64,000 nucleotides of DNA, taken from Apoderus coryli (Eukaryota; Arthropoda; Insecta; Coleoptera; Attelabidae). Where the stretch lies: positions 9,982,001 through 10,046,000 of the forward strand of contig OU452204.1 in assembly GCA_911728435.2 (NCBI GenBank), in the 5' to 3' direction. Position 1 is the stretch's first letter. Each line of letters opens with the position of its first letter. Shown here one piece after another: positions 53,716-64,000 of the stretch. Below the pieces are notes generated by a model that was not told where the DNA came from, searched no databases, and was given only the letters and a program-made list of their open reading frames with translations. A program made the position numbers and the translations under genes.

Positions 53716-56700
53716 CTACAAATTTAAATATTTATATTTAAATGTTTAATATCAACATGACCATATATACCTACTACTATTAATTTAATAAACATATTTA
53801 TCGAAAGGATGTATCATTTGGACAACCTATATCTATACTTATTATGTACTTCATTATTCATAGAATACAACTAATATCATGCCATTAATTTCCTTTATCT
53901 GGCTATAACAACAAATATCAACAGATTTTGTTTCAGTAGCTTTAAAATATATGTATATTGTATATACATATGCATTGATATAAAAATATTTTTACTGATT
54001 ATGTTGACCAATCTAATCAGCAAGGAACATTTTTTCCATATCCGCAACTTGTTATCAACTTTTGTGCTTCAAATAGAAGAACTTATACATTATTATGTTT
54101 TTATTTTAGGGATGAAATTTTGCAGCAGTTTTTTTTCCTAAATATGTCGTTTTTGCAAATATTTCATTAATTTAATTTTTGGAAAAAATGGAAATTCGTC
54201 TTTTGTATATATAAAATCTTCAAAATTTGACACTAATTTTAAAAATATCGTCCTAGAGTAACCTGCGCTGAGGAGTTGACCCATCAAGTTACAAGGTGGT
54301 CATACATTGCAGTATTAGTCTGATCTGGTTTTTAAATCCCGCCATATCAAGTATTTTGAAAGACGATGAAATATGCTTTCAAATCGCTTGTCATCTGCAA
54401 TGATCTATTCCAAGGAAGTTTTGATGAAATTGTTAATTATATTTATGAACAATGTGAAAAGAATTTCAAAAATGTTAATTTACTTATTTTATTTGATTTA
54501 AATGTATCTTTATATGTATACAACCAGTGCAGTGTTAAGGAAACTCGAAAATGAATAAAGAACCTAAAAGTATAATAATATACAGGGTGATTTATTACAA
54601 CTAAGAGAGTTGATATTATAACTTATATTATATTCGAAAATGACACAAACATCAAACTGTCTTGTTTTGATAGATTAGATTAGATGGCAAATTTTCTAAC
54701 AATGGTATGATTCGTTTTTCCAAAAGTATTATGCACTTCCTGTATATCTTGTTAGTGCGGGAAGTTAAAAGATACGTTAGAACAAATGTTGGGAGAAAAT
54801 GGAATTTTTGCTACTCAGCTGGAACTTTCTCAGAGGTATTTTGTAGGTAGCTAATTACTGTTCATGTTAGATATTTTTATTTATATTTACATAATGAATA
54901 AAATGAATAGTTGTTATAAATCTACCTATGAGTGCCTGGCGTATGGAATGCGAAAATAAATATAAGTTTGAACAAAGAAAAATTCAGGATAATTTCTTAA
55001 AAGAAAGCGTTGGAAAACTAAACAAATTGTTAGAAATATGAATTGATATAATTTATTGATTATTTTAAAACTTGCCTGTTTCAGAAATAATGTAAATATT
55101 AAACATTTAAGTGGATAACCCAAGAACTTTAAGTATCAGAAATTTCAACTTCATCGTATATTTATGGCTTTTTATTTTTAAAATTGTACAACCAATAAAC
55201 ATTGCTATAAGATTTGCTAGGTGGTCTGTGGTTGATTCTACATACGCCATTGTAGGTATTATTATGATAAAAAAAATATCAATGTCTGTAACAAAAATTT
55301 CGTTATAGGTAGGTAAATTAGTTTTAGAATCCTTGTCGATTTAGATAGGTATTTGGAGAAACTACCACAAGACACATAATTCATACTGAAAATTATCTAA
55401 TATAAATCGAAAAGTTATTAAAACATTTCGACACAGTGTATTTGTTTTCTGTTCTAAGAAGCTAATCTAATCATATATGGTCACAAGAACATAATTAGAA
55501 AATTATAAGCAAAATGCTGACTAAATTTAGTTGTGTAAAATGTAAAACTTCATTTATGGATATCGTTAGATATTATTTGACTGATACCTCATTGTTCATA
55601 ATAAATTATCAGATATATCTGAAAAGAAGAAATACAAAAAAAAGAAAAAGATCGAAACAATGTAAGTGGTAGGTACTTAGGTATTTAATTATCAGTCAAT
55701 AGGTACTAGGTAAGTATAATAGCTATTGGTAAAAGCATATTTAGTATACATGTAGATACGTACCCACCTACTAATTCTTTTTATTTATTTTAATGTTCAT
55801 TTCGATACTTAACACATAATCAATTTTAATGCTAAAAAATAACTCCATAGTTTTAACACAGCTAACATAATATGTACATATTACATATACATATGTACAT
55901 AGTATGTTAGCTGTGGTTTTAATCTAATTTTTATCACATAATGCAAGTGTGGCGACCATTAATCTTGCGCCACACTGTATATATGTATTTTTAAATTTAG
56001 TTATTTCTTTGTAAAAATTTAGTATAGTAGTTGTAAATAATATTTTCTAAATTGCACCAAATGTTCAAACATCTGGCACGAATATTTCTACTTTCTTTTT
56101 AATGTTTTTCATTTTCGGGAACAAAAGAAATCCCTAGTCCGTACCTAGAAAAAGCAGTGTTTATTGTTAAAGCTACATACCAACCAGATGTCGTACTTTC
56201 TCAAGAGAAATGTGTTTTCTATAATTTTATAATTTTAGCCCAGTCAGTCTTCACCATCAAAACCGTCAACATCTCTCTCGTGCCAAAACTCTCTCTCCAG
56301 ATTTTATAACAACTTAACGCTCAAACACACTCTTTTCCGTTTTAATAAATATTCAGTTTTGTACATACCGTTAAACAGTGTTTTAATGATTACAATCTTA
56401 CTACCCAAATTACCAAACAAGTATACATGGTATAGGTACTATGAAAGAATCACAATAGGGTTTGGATACTGAACGTATTGGGAAATATGTATATCTCTAT
56501 AGGCGTATCAAAAGTGCAAAGTTTCGCATATACCTACCCAATAATTGGCGTCTGGTCAGATAAAAATGGATAAAATGAGGATGGAGCCCTATGGAGGAAT
56601 AACTGGATGTGTGTGAATTTTTCTACTATCCCACGAAATGCAAATTTTGCCAAAGAACTGAACTTATACCATTTAACAATAATTATAGAATTTCCATATA

Positions 56701-57614
56701 CCTATTACACTAACGCGAGATAAATTGTAAGATAAACTAGAAAAAGGCACTAATTATTTACCTAGTTATTGTCTTAGACAGAAAACTTCCACTTTTGGAT
56801 AGTTTGAACCAATTTTTCTGCAACTGCTTTCATCAAAAAATAGGTAGTTAGGTAGTAGCTTCAAAACATTCATTTTAAACGCATCAATCGCTATTTCGAG
56901 GCTCATGAACCGTTAAGATGCTCATTAAAATAAGCGTATTTATTTAATAAAAAAACAGAATAAATTAAAATGCTCTGTAACTATATATACTAATTACATA
57001 TTATTGGATTAATATAAATAAATAATACTAATATGTAATACTCGTATATATATATTACATATTATTCGATGGTGACCTCAAAACCAAAATTCGATTTAAA
57101 AAACACTAGTGTAAGCGCTCCATTTAGCTTGGATTATAATAACGACACAACGAGAAAATGACTAGTACGATGAATTGTTAGATGCCGGCAAATCATTTCT
57201 AATTAATTTTGGTTTTAAACACAGTACAACAAAAATCAGATTACTTTAGAATTATACTTAAGTAGGTACATTTGTAGCGGTTTCGGTCACTGATATAACA
57301 CATATTATTAGATACTATATAGGTATCGAATATAGGTACATAATTATTCCTAGGCTTTTCAAGAATGCGAAAAGTTGAACAAATCAGTTTGAACAAAATT
57401 ATTTGGAGTCTTAAGATAGACGTGACTATTCTAGCAATCACCTAAAGGTGGAAAACCCTAGCAATCTCCTTACTGCCATTGTCTAAATAAAATAAAATCT
57501 GTGTCACCCTAAAACTTTCCGGGCAAAATACAATATAATCCATTCTTATTTTATTCGTGTCCTTCTTAGATATAAAATTGTTGGAAAATTTTGGCAGGGT
57601 AGAGTGGACTTCAC
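53716..57614. other. Intergenic AT-rich stretch
   Basis: Nearly 4 kb with no recognised gene. An isolated ACAGGGTGATTTATT occurs at 54,593. A hairpin lies at 55,855-55,917. Simple AT and ATATAT tracts occur near 57,000-57,060. Short frames (60-66 codons) look accidental. Confidence 0.45.
55855..55917. repeat. Short inverted repeat
   Basis: ACACAGCTAACATAATATGT on the left pairs with its near reverse (ACATAGTATGTTAGCTGTG) across a short ATATAC-rich centre. Confidence 0.6.
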
Positions 57615-58320
57615 AGCCGTTATTTAATAATAATAATCTTTATTGTCTAACAGGCATTGCTGCCCAATTACAAGACAATTATATATAACTAAACTAAGCA
57701 TATGTAAATTCACAAAATAGGAATTAATTAAAAAGAAAAATGAAAAAATCAAACAAAAATGCATAAAAGGAAAACAATTCCATGGCGAATAATTAATTAA
57801 TTAAACAATATCCATTTCGTTCGCTTGTAGACACAGACGCAAATGATGCTTAAATGAATTAAGTGAGCCATTGAAGTAATTAACATTATCGTGCAAATTC
57901 AGACGATTGCAGTAGGTGCAAACCCGAAAAAGGGGGGCTCTGCCTTCATAATTTGTATGAATGTGAGGCACCCAAAACATATGTGAATTTCTTGCCTGCA
58001 AGCGAGGAACACGAAACCATATCTGCCGCAGCAACTGAGGACAGTCCAGCAAATTGTTTATTAATTTAAAAATAAAAATCTGATATGCAAAAATACGTCG
58101 TTCTGCTAGCAGTCTAAGATTAAATCTATCTAATAAAATACAATGATCGTAGCCACGAGGTGGAAAATATCCATCAATTTTAAATGACATATACTTTAAA
58201 AAATTGCGAGTCTTTGTATTTGAACATGATATATAGGTGACCAAACAATTGAAGCGTACTCCAACTTGGACCTCACAAAAGAGAAGTAGAGTGTCTTAAG
58301 ACATTCAATGCTATTAAATT
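57615..58320 (-). pseudogene. LINE (jockey/CR1-like) 3' end
   Basis: The minus strand reads CLKTLYFSFVRSKLEYASIV and WSPIYHVQIQRL, then after one frame change YMSFKIDGYFPPRGYDHCIL, LRLLAERRIFAYQIFIFKLI and NNLLDCPQLLRQIWFRVPRL, ending in a stop at 57,801. This is the post-reverse-transcriptase domain of jockey/CR1-type LINEs. The 3'UTR ends GCAATGCCTGTTAGACAATA then AAGATTATTATTATTA, a TTA-repeat tail typical of these elements. It is 5'-truncated next to a repeat at 58,431. Confidence 0.85.
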
Positions 58321-58430
58321 ATTGCCCCTTCTTCAGGCAGGTCGCATATATAGAGTAATAGTTGAAGTTTCTGTTTGTGAAGTCCTCTACCCTGCGAAAT
58401 GTTTTCAACAATTAGATAATATAATCTAAA

Positions 58431-58566
58431 ATATATGACCTGGGAAACGAAACAGAATCTGGAAATGGTCTTAGTCGTCTCAGGGGACTTCAAAATGGTT
58501 ATATCCGTCTTTATCTCAATTTTTTTAGAACGTTCACAATACTTTCCCTGGGTCGAGAAAGTAAAC
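58431..58566 (-). repeat. Dispersed repeat, copy C (fragment)
   Basis: In reverse orientation this matches the start of the family at 205-475 and 1441-1870: AAAGTATTGTGAACG, AAAGACGGATATAACCATTT and CCTGAGACGACTAAGACCA. Only the first 130 bases or so are present. Confidence 0.7.
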
Positions 58567-58601
58567 GGTGTAATATTGTAATGAATAGATACTGTACAAT
58601 T

Positions 58602-58924
58602 GAGAGAGAGATGTTTTTGGCGACATCTAGCGTGATCAAGCAATATGCCCAACGATGGCCGGACAAGAAGCAACAACTCCATTACATCCTATTGCCAACA
58701 CTAGATACGCCCGAATCCCCTAGCAGGGAGGCTTTATTTAAGAATTGCTTGTTACATAAAGCAACAAGACCTTAAGTTATGTTGGAAATTTGTTTCACAC
58801 TACCATGCTTTCACCAGACGGCCGTTTCGTCGATCCACGACTCATCAGTGGTGATCGGCAGGCAGTGTGACCCAAATTTCCAACATAACTTAAAGTCTTG
58901 TTGCTTTATGTAACAAGCAATTCT
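58602..58924. mobile_element. Hammerhead-ribozyme repeat, simple copy
   Basis: 323 bp flanked by the 12-base duplication TACTGTACAATT (58,590-58,601 and 58,925-58,936). The left 138 bases (GAGAGAGAGATG, GGCGACATCTAGCGTGA, AACGATGGCCGGACAAGAAG, GGGAGGCTTTATTTA) are shared with the 44-kb copy and partly with the 48-kb copy. The rest is a cassette of two inverted arms of about 60 bases (58,740-58,799 and 58,866-58,924; TTGCTTGTTACATAAAGCAA, TTATGTTGGAAATTTG) enclosing an intact hammerhead. It has no coding capacity. It sits just past the 3' end of the second adenosine deaminase gene. Confidence 0.88.
58811..58854 (-). ncRNA. Type I hammerhead ribozyme, copy 4 (intact)
   Basis: Minus strand: TCACCA, CTGATGAG, GTCG-TGGAT-CGAC, GAAA, palindrome ACGGCCGT, GTC, TGGTGA. 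Every conserved core base is present and stems I and II pair fully. An outer stem I helix (TCACACT with AGTGTGA) and the 60-base arms enclose it. Predicted cleavage is between 58,817 and 58,816. The self-complementary stem III suggests action as a dimer or as a minimal monomer; neither is shown here. Confidence 0.9.
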
Positions 58925-58973
58925 TACTGTACAATTTATAAATCAATTAAAAAACGTTGACACCATAAATTTG

Positions 58974-58979
58974 TTTATT
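58974..58979 (-). terminator. Candidate polyadenylation signal of ADGF copy 2
   Basis: AATAAA on the minus strand, about 115 bases after the stop codon at 59,093 and about 50 bases before the hammerhead element begins. Motif and position fit; no cleavage-site evidence. Confidence 0.5.
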
Positions 58980-59027
58980 GGATTCATACTATTTACATCA
59001 ATATTTTTCACAGTGCAGGTATATTAT

Positions 59028-59028
<1 letters not shown>

Positions 59029-59060
<32 letters not shown>
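59029..59060. repeat. (AAT)n microsatellite
   Basis: About ten AAT units in the 3'UTR of the second adenosine deaminase gene. Confidence 0.9.
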
Positions 59061-59065
<5 letters not shown>

Positions 59066-59092
59066 GGCCTTTAGTAAAATTTAGTTCTACAC

Positions 59093-62000
59093 TTATTTAG
59101 GTGGTGCCAGTAACACAGTATCTAAATATTCTTCCCACAAAATATTCCAAGATTTTTTTGCCATCTGTTTTTCTTGTCCGTTCATAGCACTATATTCAAT
59201 ACTGTTTAAAGCGAATTTCTTCAAAACTTCTAAACCATTTGATCTCCAAGTCATAGCCATAAACGTTATGTACCAATCATAACTTAAACCTGTTGCTTCC
59301 CAAATTGAAGGATCATCGTTACAAATTACGACGTTTAAATTATTAGCCAGAAATGTTGCACCTGGGTGATTTCTGGGATCTTGGTTGAGTTTTAACATTT
59401 GATTAGATATAGGAGATAATTCTATTGCAATATTTCTACGCTTCAACTCATTAAGGAGTAGAGGATGTTTACCTAGAGCAAATGCATGTCCCACTCGTGA
59501 AGAATTTAATAAAATTGCATCAACTAAATTAAGATCAGTATGTCCAAACCAATTTGTTTCTCCAGCATGAAAGAAAAATTGTAAATCTTTACCAAATTCA
59601 CTCAACTCACTCTGAAAATCTAGTAGCGTTTTTCCTTCTTCCTCGTAACCAACAAAGTCGAATCCCGCAATAAAGTTTGGATATAACTTCTTGTAATAAA
59701 CTATCTCTCTTAATCCTGATTGAAGTTCCTCATAAGTAACGCCCCTGTATATTGAAATTATATATTTAGCGCCAATGAACTTAGGATGAGATGATTTAAA
59801 TTTGTCAACTACTCCGATAAAAGTATCAAAAAAGTCTTTAGTATCATATGTTGTACCATCAGTTAAATCATACAAAGGTGTAAATGTACCACGCAATTCA
59901 GTATAAATAATGTTGTCTTCATACAGTTCTAATAATAGTTGATACACATAATCTTCAAATACTGGTTTGTATGCCACAAGGTCGTATAATGTTGAGAAAA
60001 TTTTTTTAAAGTCTTTCCAAGAATCCTCTGCGGATGCATAGTCAGTTTTTAATAACAGAATATTTCGCAACCATTGATCAAAGTTAGGGTCCTCGTCTCT
60101 ATAGTCTTTAAGTAACTTCCAAGGAGTTTCCACATTATTAGGTGTAAAGAATTTTAGTTTAAATATCCCATTGAAATATCCTCCATATAAATTTTCCCTA
60201 TATGTTAGGTTCTTGATGATGTAATCAACATTTACAGCGGCTAGCATATGAGTATGTAGAGATGCGCCTTTGGGTAATGATTTTATTAATTTGAATGCTT
60301 TAGATTTGTTGTCAATCAGCGGTTTCGCCTCTCTAAAATTGCGCAGTGGCAAAAACTGTGTTGAGTCTTTGTAAGCGTTTTCAAGTTCTTCTAGTTTTAC
60401 TTTTAGCAGGACATCATTAACCTGAAAAATATGTTATTGTTAGTTAATCGGAATGTCTTGGCAAATACCAGATATTATAATTTTATTGATAGGATATGTT
60501 CGCAATAGTTAATGAACAGGACACTCAAAATATTTATGTTAATTCTCTCAGTTGAACAAATTAAAACATCTGAGTAAATGTATTCGTCTATTCTGGTATT
60601 TTGAATAAATGTAAAAATTGAATGATTTTTTATTAAATATTTTTATTTAGTGAGGAGTCTGCCTATGATGAATTTCAATCTATTACGCTGAAACAACTTT
60701 GATAAGTCTTTCAGGTCCTCCGTGATAATGTTAATGAAGTCTTCCAAAGCACACTGCGCTTACAACTGAACATCGTCTGCATACATATTGTGAATTAATG
60801 AATTAAAGTCAAAGACAAATCAAATGAAATTAAGAAAAATAATACGGGCCCAAGAATACTCCCTTGTGGATCTCGGCACTGCGATATCTTAAAATCAGTA
60901 TAACCTAAAACGATTTTAACGCACTGCCTTCTGTCTACTAGATAGCTGAAAAATCATCTTAGCGCATTTTCTTCGAAACCTAGGAAGTTTACTAAGTAAT
61001 AGATTAAAATCAACCAGATCAAAAGCTTTACTTTGATCAAGTAGCTAAAGCAGTAGCTGAAGATGTTTTTCACGAAAACCCAATTGTGGCGAAGTCAAAC
61101 TATTATTCTCTGATAAATACTCTTTAATCTGAGAACTATCAACAAATGTAGATAGAAAGCTGGAACTAAGCTGAGCGGTCTGAAAACAAATTATGACAAT
61201 GAACACATTATTTAAATGGTTTAAGAAATAATCAAAAATGTTGATATTTTGTAGTATTTTTTCAATGTAGTAAAGATACTAATAATGCTGCTGAAGCATA
61301 ACATGACAATCGTTACACAGAATCAAAAGACACAGAAAGAGACATAAACATATTCGTATGGTTAAAATAAAACCTTATTAATTATCATTGATATCATTAA
61401 GACTAAAATAAACAGAACAAGAATAATAAATAACAAACTAATCTTAATATAAATATTTGGTCTATTTGCCATTATTTCTTATACACAAATAATAATATAT
61501 ATAATATAATAATAAGTAACAGAAATATTATGAAAAAAAAAACAGAATTTCACAAGAAGCCCATGAGGCTGCAGTGAAACCGGGGACTTATGTCGAACGG
61601 ATTCTTTCAACAAAAAAAAAAATGGCAAGAATGAAAATCACCCTATAAGCCTACAAGAAACTAATCAAGGATAGCTATCGATAGTTTTGTCCGTATGGTA
61701 ATGGAAACCAAATTCCAAGCAGAAGTAGGCGCGTAGTCTTTGTCTCTTAAAAGAGTGATAGCCTTTTCCCTATGAGGAATATGTACTGTATGTGTATGTG
61801 CTTGTAAAATGTATACATAATTCATGTTTGTGTTTTGTCATACCCATCAGTTTGTTATTGTACTCTACTTTTGTATGTTAATGTGTTGCTACAAACTAGG
61901 ACGAATCTGAAGACAGCCTCTATCCGAAGTAATGCTCACGCGGTTCCAGATAGAGTGCGGTTCATGATGGTCTCTTGCTCTGTAAGCCCCTATTGGCGCG

Positions 62001-63729
62001 CAGACTACGTCCTCAATAAAAAAAAAGGCCTTGATTTGATTGCGGCATTAAATTGACGTGTCACTTAGTTTTCCTCTATTTATTACCGTTTAGGATGTAC
62101 CTTTCAAATCCAGCGAAATTTGGCCACCCCTGTACCTACACAGCAAAAAATGATATACCGTATACCGTGGTAGTCAAAAGTCCCCCCTCCCTCGTTTGAC
62201 GTAAAATTCATAGATGACGGGACTGGGACCAATAATATTAAATGGGATCTTTGGCAAGTGATATCTCCACGTATACTCAGTCATACCAATGCAAAACGTC
62301 CTATCTATGAAGTACAACAATAAAATGTCCCAAATCAAAAGTTAGGACGGTTTAATCTAGCATTCATGGTTACGACATTTTATTTACTTCCAACCGCAGA
62401 ATGTCGTATTTATGATTTGCAAGAATACATCGTCCTCTGTCAACAGTTAGGACAGTTTAACTTGGCATTTCTGGAAACAACATTTATTTACCTCTTAGCG
62501 TCTCAACTAGGGTTACCAGCCCTCCTATTTTTAATATGATACTCATATATTTTAACTCTTTCTCATATCTCCTATTAACATGCTCAATATGAGACTATTT
62601 CTCATATTTTTTTATTAATAGATACGGCCGTGCCAGGCCAGGGAGCCAGTAGGACGTGGCAACCCTATTTGCAGCACCTTAAGCCGGGGCAACCTTACTT
62701 GCACGTACTACGGATACGGAGCGTAACACTTAATTTTGATATTTCCTGCTGTAATGATTTTTATGATTAAGCTTTATCAGACCTTAAGTTATTATCAGAA
62801 TACCGCAGTTCTTTGAAATATGGAAAAACAAATTAATGGTTAAATCGTTTTTAACTGTCTTCCTATGTCATCATTTCTTTCTATTACAGAATTTAATTTT
62901 AGTTTAGTTTAATAGTCATATTATTTTGTGTAGATACATATTTCTAGGTTTAGGTACATGATTCAAGTAAAATTGCAATAATGCCGCACTGCGTGTACCT
63001 ATTTTTTCTTTAATTTGTGGTTATGTGTTTATTCAATGAAATTAATGTTTAATTTAATTATACCAAAAAATAGAATAAAGAGTTTGTCAATTTGTATTCA
63101 TTCAAAAATGTAGGTATTTTTGTATATAAATTTCTCATATATTTTTATTCAATCTTATATATATGGGCTAACCTATTTTTGAAAATCATATATCTGGCAA
63201 CCCTAGTCTCAACACTTAGGACAAATGATACGTACTTACTTATTAGATATAGACATTTGCTTGAAAATAATAATATTCTATCTATAATGGCTCTGTTTAT
63301 AATAAGTATTTATATAAAGACAATGGTTGTATATATACCCAAAGATTAACCCTAATCTTTGATATACCTAACAGTTTTCTATCCAAAATATGATCATTGT
63401 GTAAAATATCAAAAATCCTTCTATTTCTATAATTTAAATACATTTTAAGATGCAACACACTGTAAAACATATACCTACCTACATAAAGATTAGTGAATGA
63501 TTTTTGTTCGGTACAAACAACATATACTATACACCCAGATGTAACTAACCTTTAATTCCATTTCACTAAGTATTACATTTCCATTGTCACAAAATAACTC
63601 TCTCTCATTTTTCAGCAATTGATTTCGTTCTTTTATAAAGTTATCAGCCATTTTCAAGTGATTTTTATTAGTGTGTAAACTGTTTACAACTTGTAAAACA
63701 ACATAAATAATCAGCTGATTCGCGAACAT
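59093..63729 (-). CDS. ADGF: Adenosine deaminase-related growth factor, second copy, two exons
   Basis: Exons 63729-63550 (180 nt) and 60421-59093 (1,329 nt) join in phase 0 (donor TTAAAG|GTTAGT, acceptor TTTTTCAG|GTTAAT) to give 502 residues. Seen: a signal-type N-terminus (NQLIIYVVLQVVNSLHT), the ADGF N-terminal helix region, then GASLHTHML (metal HxH), FFFHAGETNWFG (His and Glu), RVGHAFAL, SPISNQ and CNDDPSIW. All residues needed for zinc binding and catalysis are present. It should be secreted and convert adenosine to inosine outside cells. It is a diverged paralogue of the copy at 45.4-51.0 kb, on the same strand, sharing no intron position with it. The 3.1-kb intron holds a LINE fragment and a hAT-like element. 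Confidence 0.93.
60650..61190 (-). pseudogene. LINE reverse transcriptase fragment in ADGF copy 2 intron
   Basis: The minus strand reads SPQLGF, QSKAFDLVDFNLLLSKLPRF, REYSWARIIFLNFI, NSLIHNMYADDVQL, then CALEDFINIITEDLKDLSKL and FQRNRLKF. The order D-x-SKAFD-x-VD, then GP-x-LF-like text, then YADD marks the palm of a non-LTR reverse transcriptase. Stops and frame changes are frequent. Confidence 0.75.
61191..62499. other. ADGF copy 2 intron, middle part
   Basis: AT-rich with simple tracts. A segment ending AATAAAAAAAAAGGCCTTGA near 62,020 could be the tail of an old retroelement. From about 62,330 three imperfect copies of a unit occur (AAAAGTTAGGACGGTTTAA; AACAGTTAGGACAGTTTAA; and, past the hAT-like insertion, AACACTTAGGACAAATG). 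Confidence 0.4.
62508..63205. mobile_element. hAT-like non-autonomous element
   Basis: Bounded by a perfect 8-base duplication GTCTCAAC (62,500-62,507 and 63,206-63,213). The ends are inverted: TAGGGTTACCAG at the left and TAGGGTTGCCAG read from the right. Eight-base duplications with TAGGG/CAGGG ends are typical of hAT elements. 698 bp, AT-rich, no transposase. An internal GTGGCAACCCTATTTGC near 62,660 repeats the terminal motif. Confidence 0.85.
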
Positions 63730-64000
63730 TTATGAATAATTTTGTTTGTTATGTTACGTTCTGGTTATAAAAATATCCACGTGGAACTGTAGGAACAGAA
63801 GAATATTTGATGCACGATTTTTAGGGGAATCCCCTTCTTTCACGAATTTATGCAGTATTTTGAGCGTTTATTGAATAATGCTGTAATAAAAATAAAAATA
63901 TATATATATACAGATATATATATTTTAATCACCGATTTAAAAAAAAAATGTATCTATTGTTTTATTCCTTCAAGTGTCCAATATTATACACGGTGATTTA
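63730..64000. other. Upstream region of ADGF copy 2
   Basis: Expected promoter and 5'UTR of the second adenosine deaminase gene. An AT microsatellite (ATATATAT) lies near 63,900. The window ends in TATACACGGTGATTTA, possibly the start of another ACAGGGTG-type repeat. Confidence 0.4.

Noticed and set aside
1..64000. CRISPR arrays or bacterial operons
   Set aside because: No regularly spaced repeat-spacer arrays and no prokaryotic gene organisation; the DNA is plainly animal.

Overview
This window is insect nuclear DNA. It is AT-rich, has long transposon-filled introns with GT..AG boundaries, and carries animal genes with clear insect relatives. I cannot name the species. Four protein-coding loci are supported, and much of the rest is mobile DNA of many classes.

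Layout. (1) About 10.5-14.5 kb, plus strand: a two-coding-exon gene for a secreted-then-anchored leucine-rich-repeat type membrane protein, perhaps with a 5'UTR exon near 5.3-5.5 kb. (2) 17.5-42.7 kb, minus strand: the first 28 coding exons (about 2,220 codons) of the Highwire/MYCBP2/PHR ubiquitin-ligase gene. It runs from the start codon through the RCC1-like repeats, the cysteine-rich insert, PHR domain 1, PHR domain 2 and the following conserved region. Reading frame is kept across all junctions. The 3' half (filamin-like, Myc-binding, DOC, RING parts) was not found in the remaining 17.5 kb, so the next intron is very long or the assembly is broken. (3) 45.4-51.0 kb and 59.1-63.7 kb, minus strand: two ADGF/ADA2-type secreted adenosine deaminases, with four and two coding exons and no intron position in common.

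Mobile DNA. Intron 19 of the Highwire gene holds a very young Ty3/gypsy element (24,037-29,334) with two LTRs that look identical and one open gag-pol frame. The integrase catalytic core is missing in frame. Other remnants: mariner (2.4 and 38.2 kb), a mariner-related family with terminal ACAGGGTG (9.4 and 47.8 kb), BEL/Pao (15.8 kb), Harbinger (17.1 kb), a hAT transposase (44-45 kb), LINE fragments (19, 57.6 and 60.7 kb), a Penelope-like GIY-YIG fragment (53.4 kb), a decayed gypsy 3' end (35.6-36.3 kb), several MITE/foldback elements, and a repeat family whose body is followed by a tRNA-like module.

Most interesting system. A short repeat (323 bp in its simplest copy, 58,602-58,924) carries a type I hammerhead ribozyme inside about 60-bp inverted arms, and is bounded by 12-14 bp target duplications. 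Three loci are present. At one (44,075-44,624) the cassette is doubled head to head and has split a hAT transposase relic. At another (48.2-48.5 kb) the cassette lies in the opposite orientation between the same flanks, so it appears able to invert. The best-preserved ribozyme lies about 240 nt past the stop codon of an adenosine deaminase gene, in the sense orientation.
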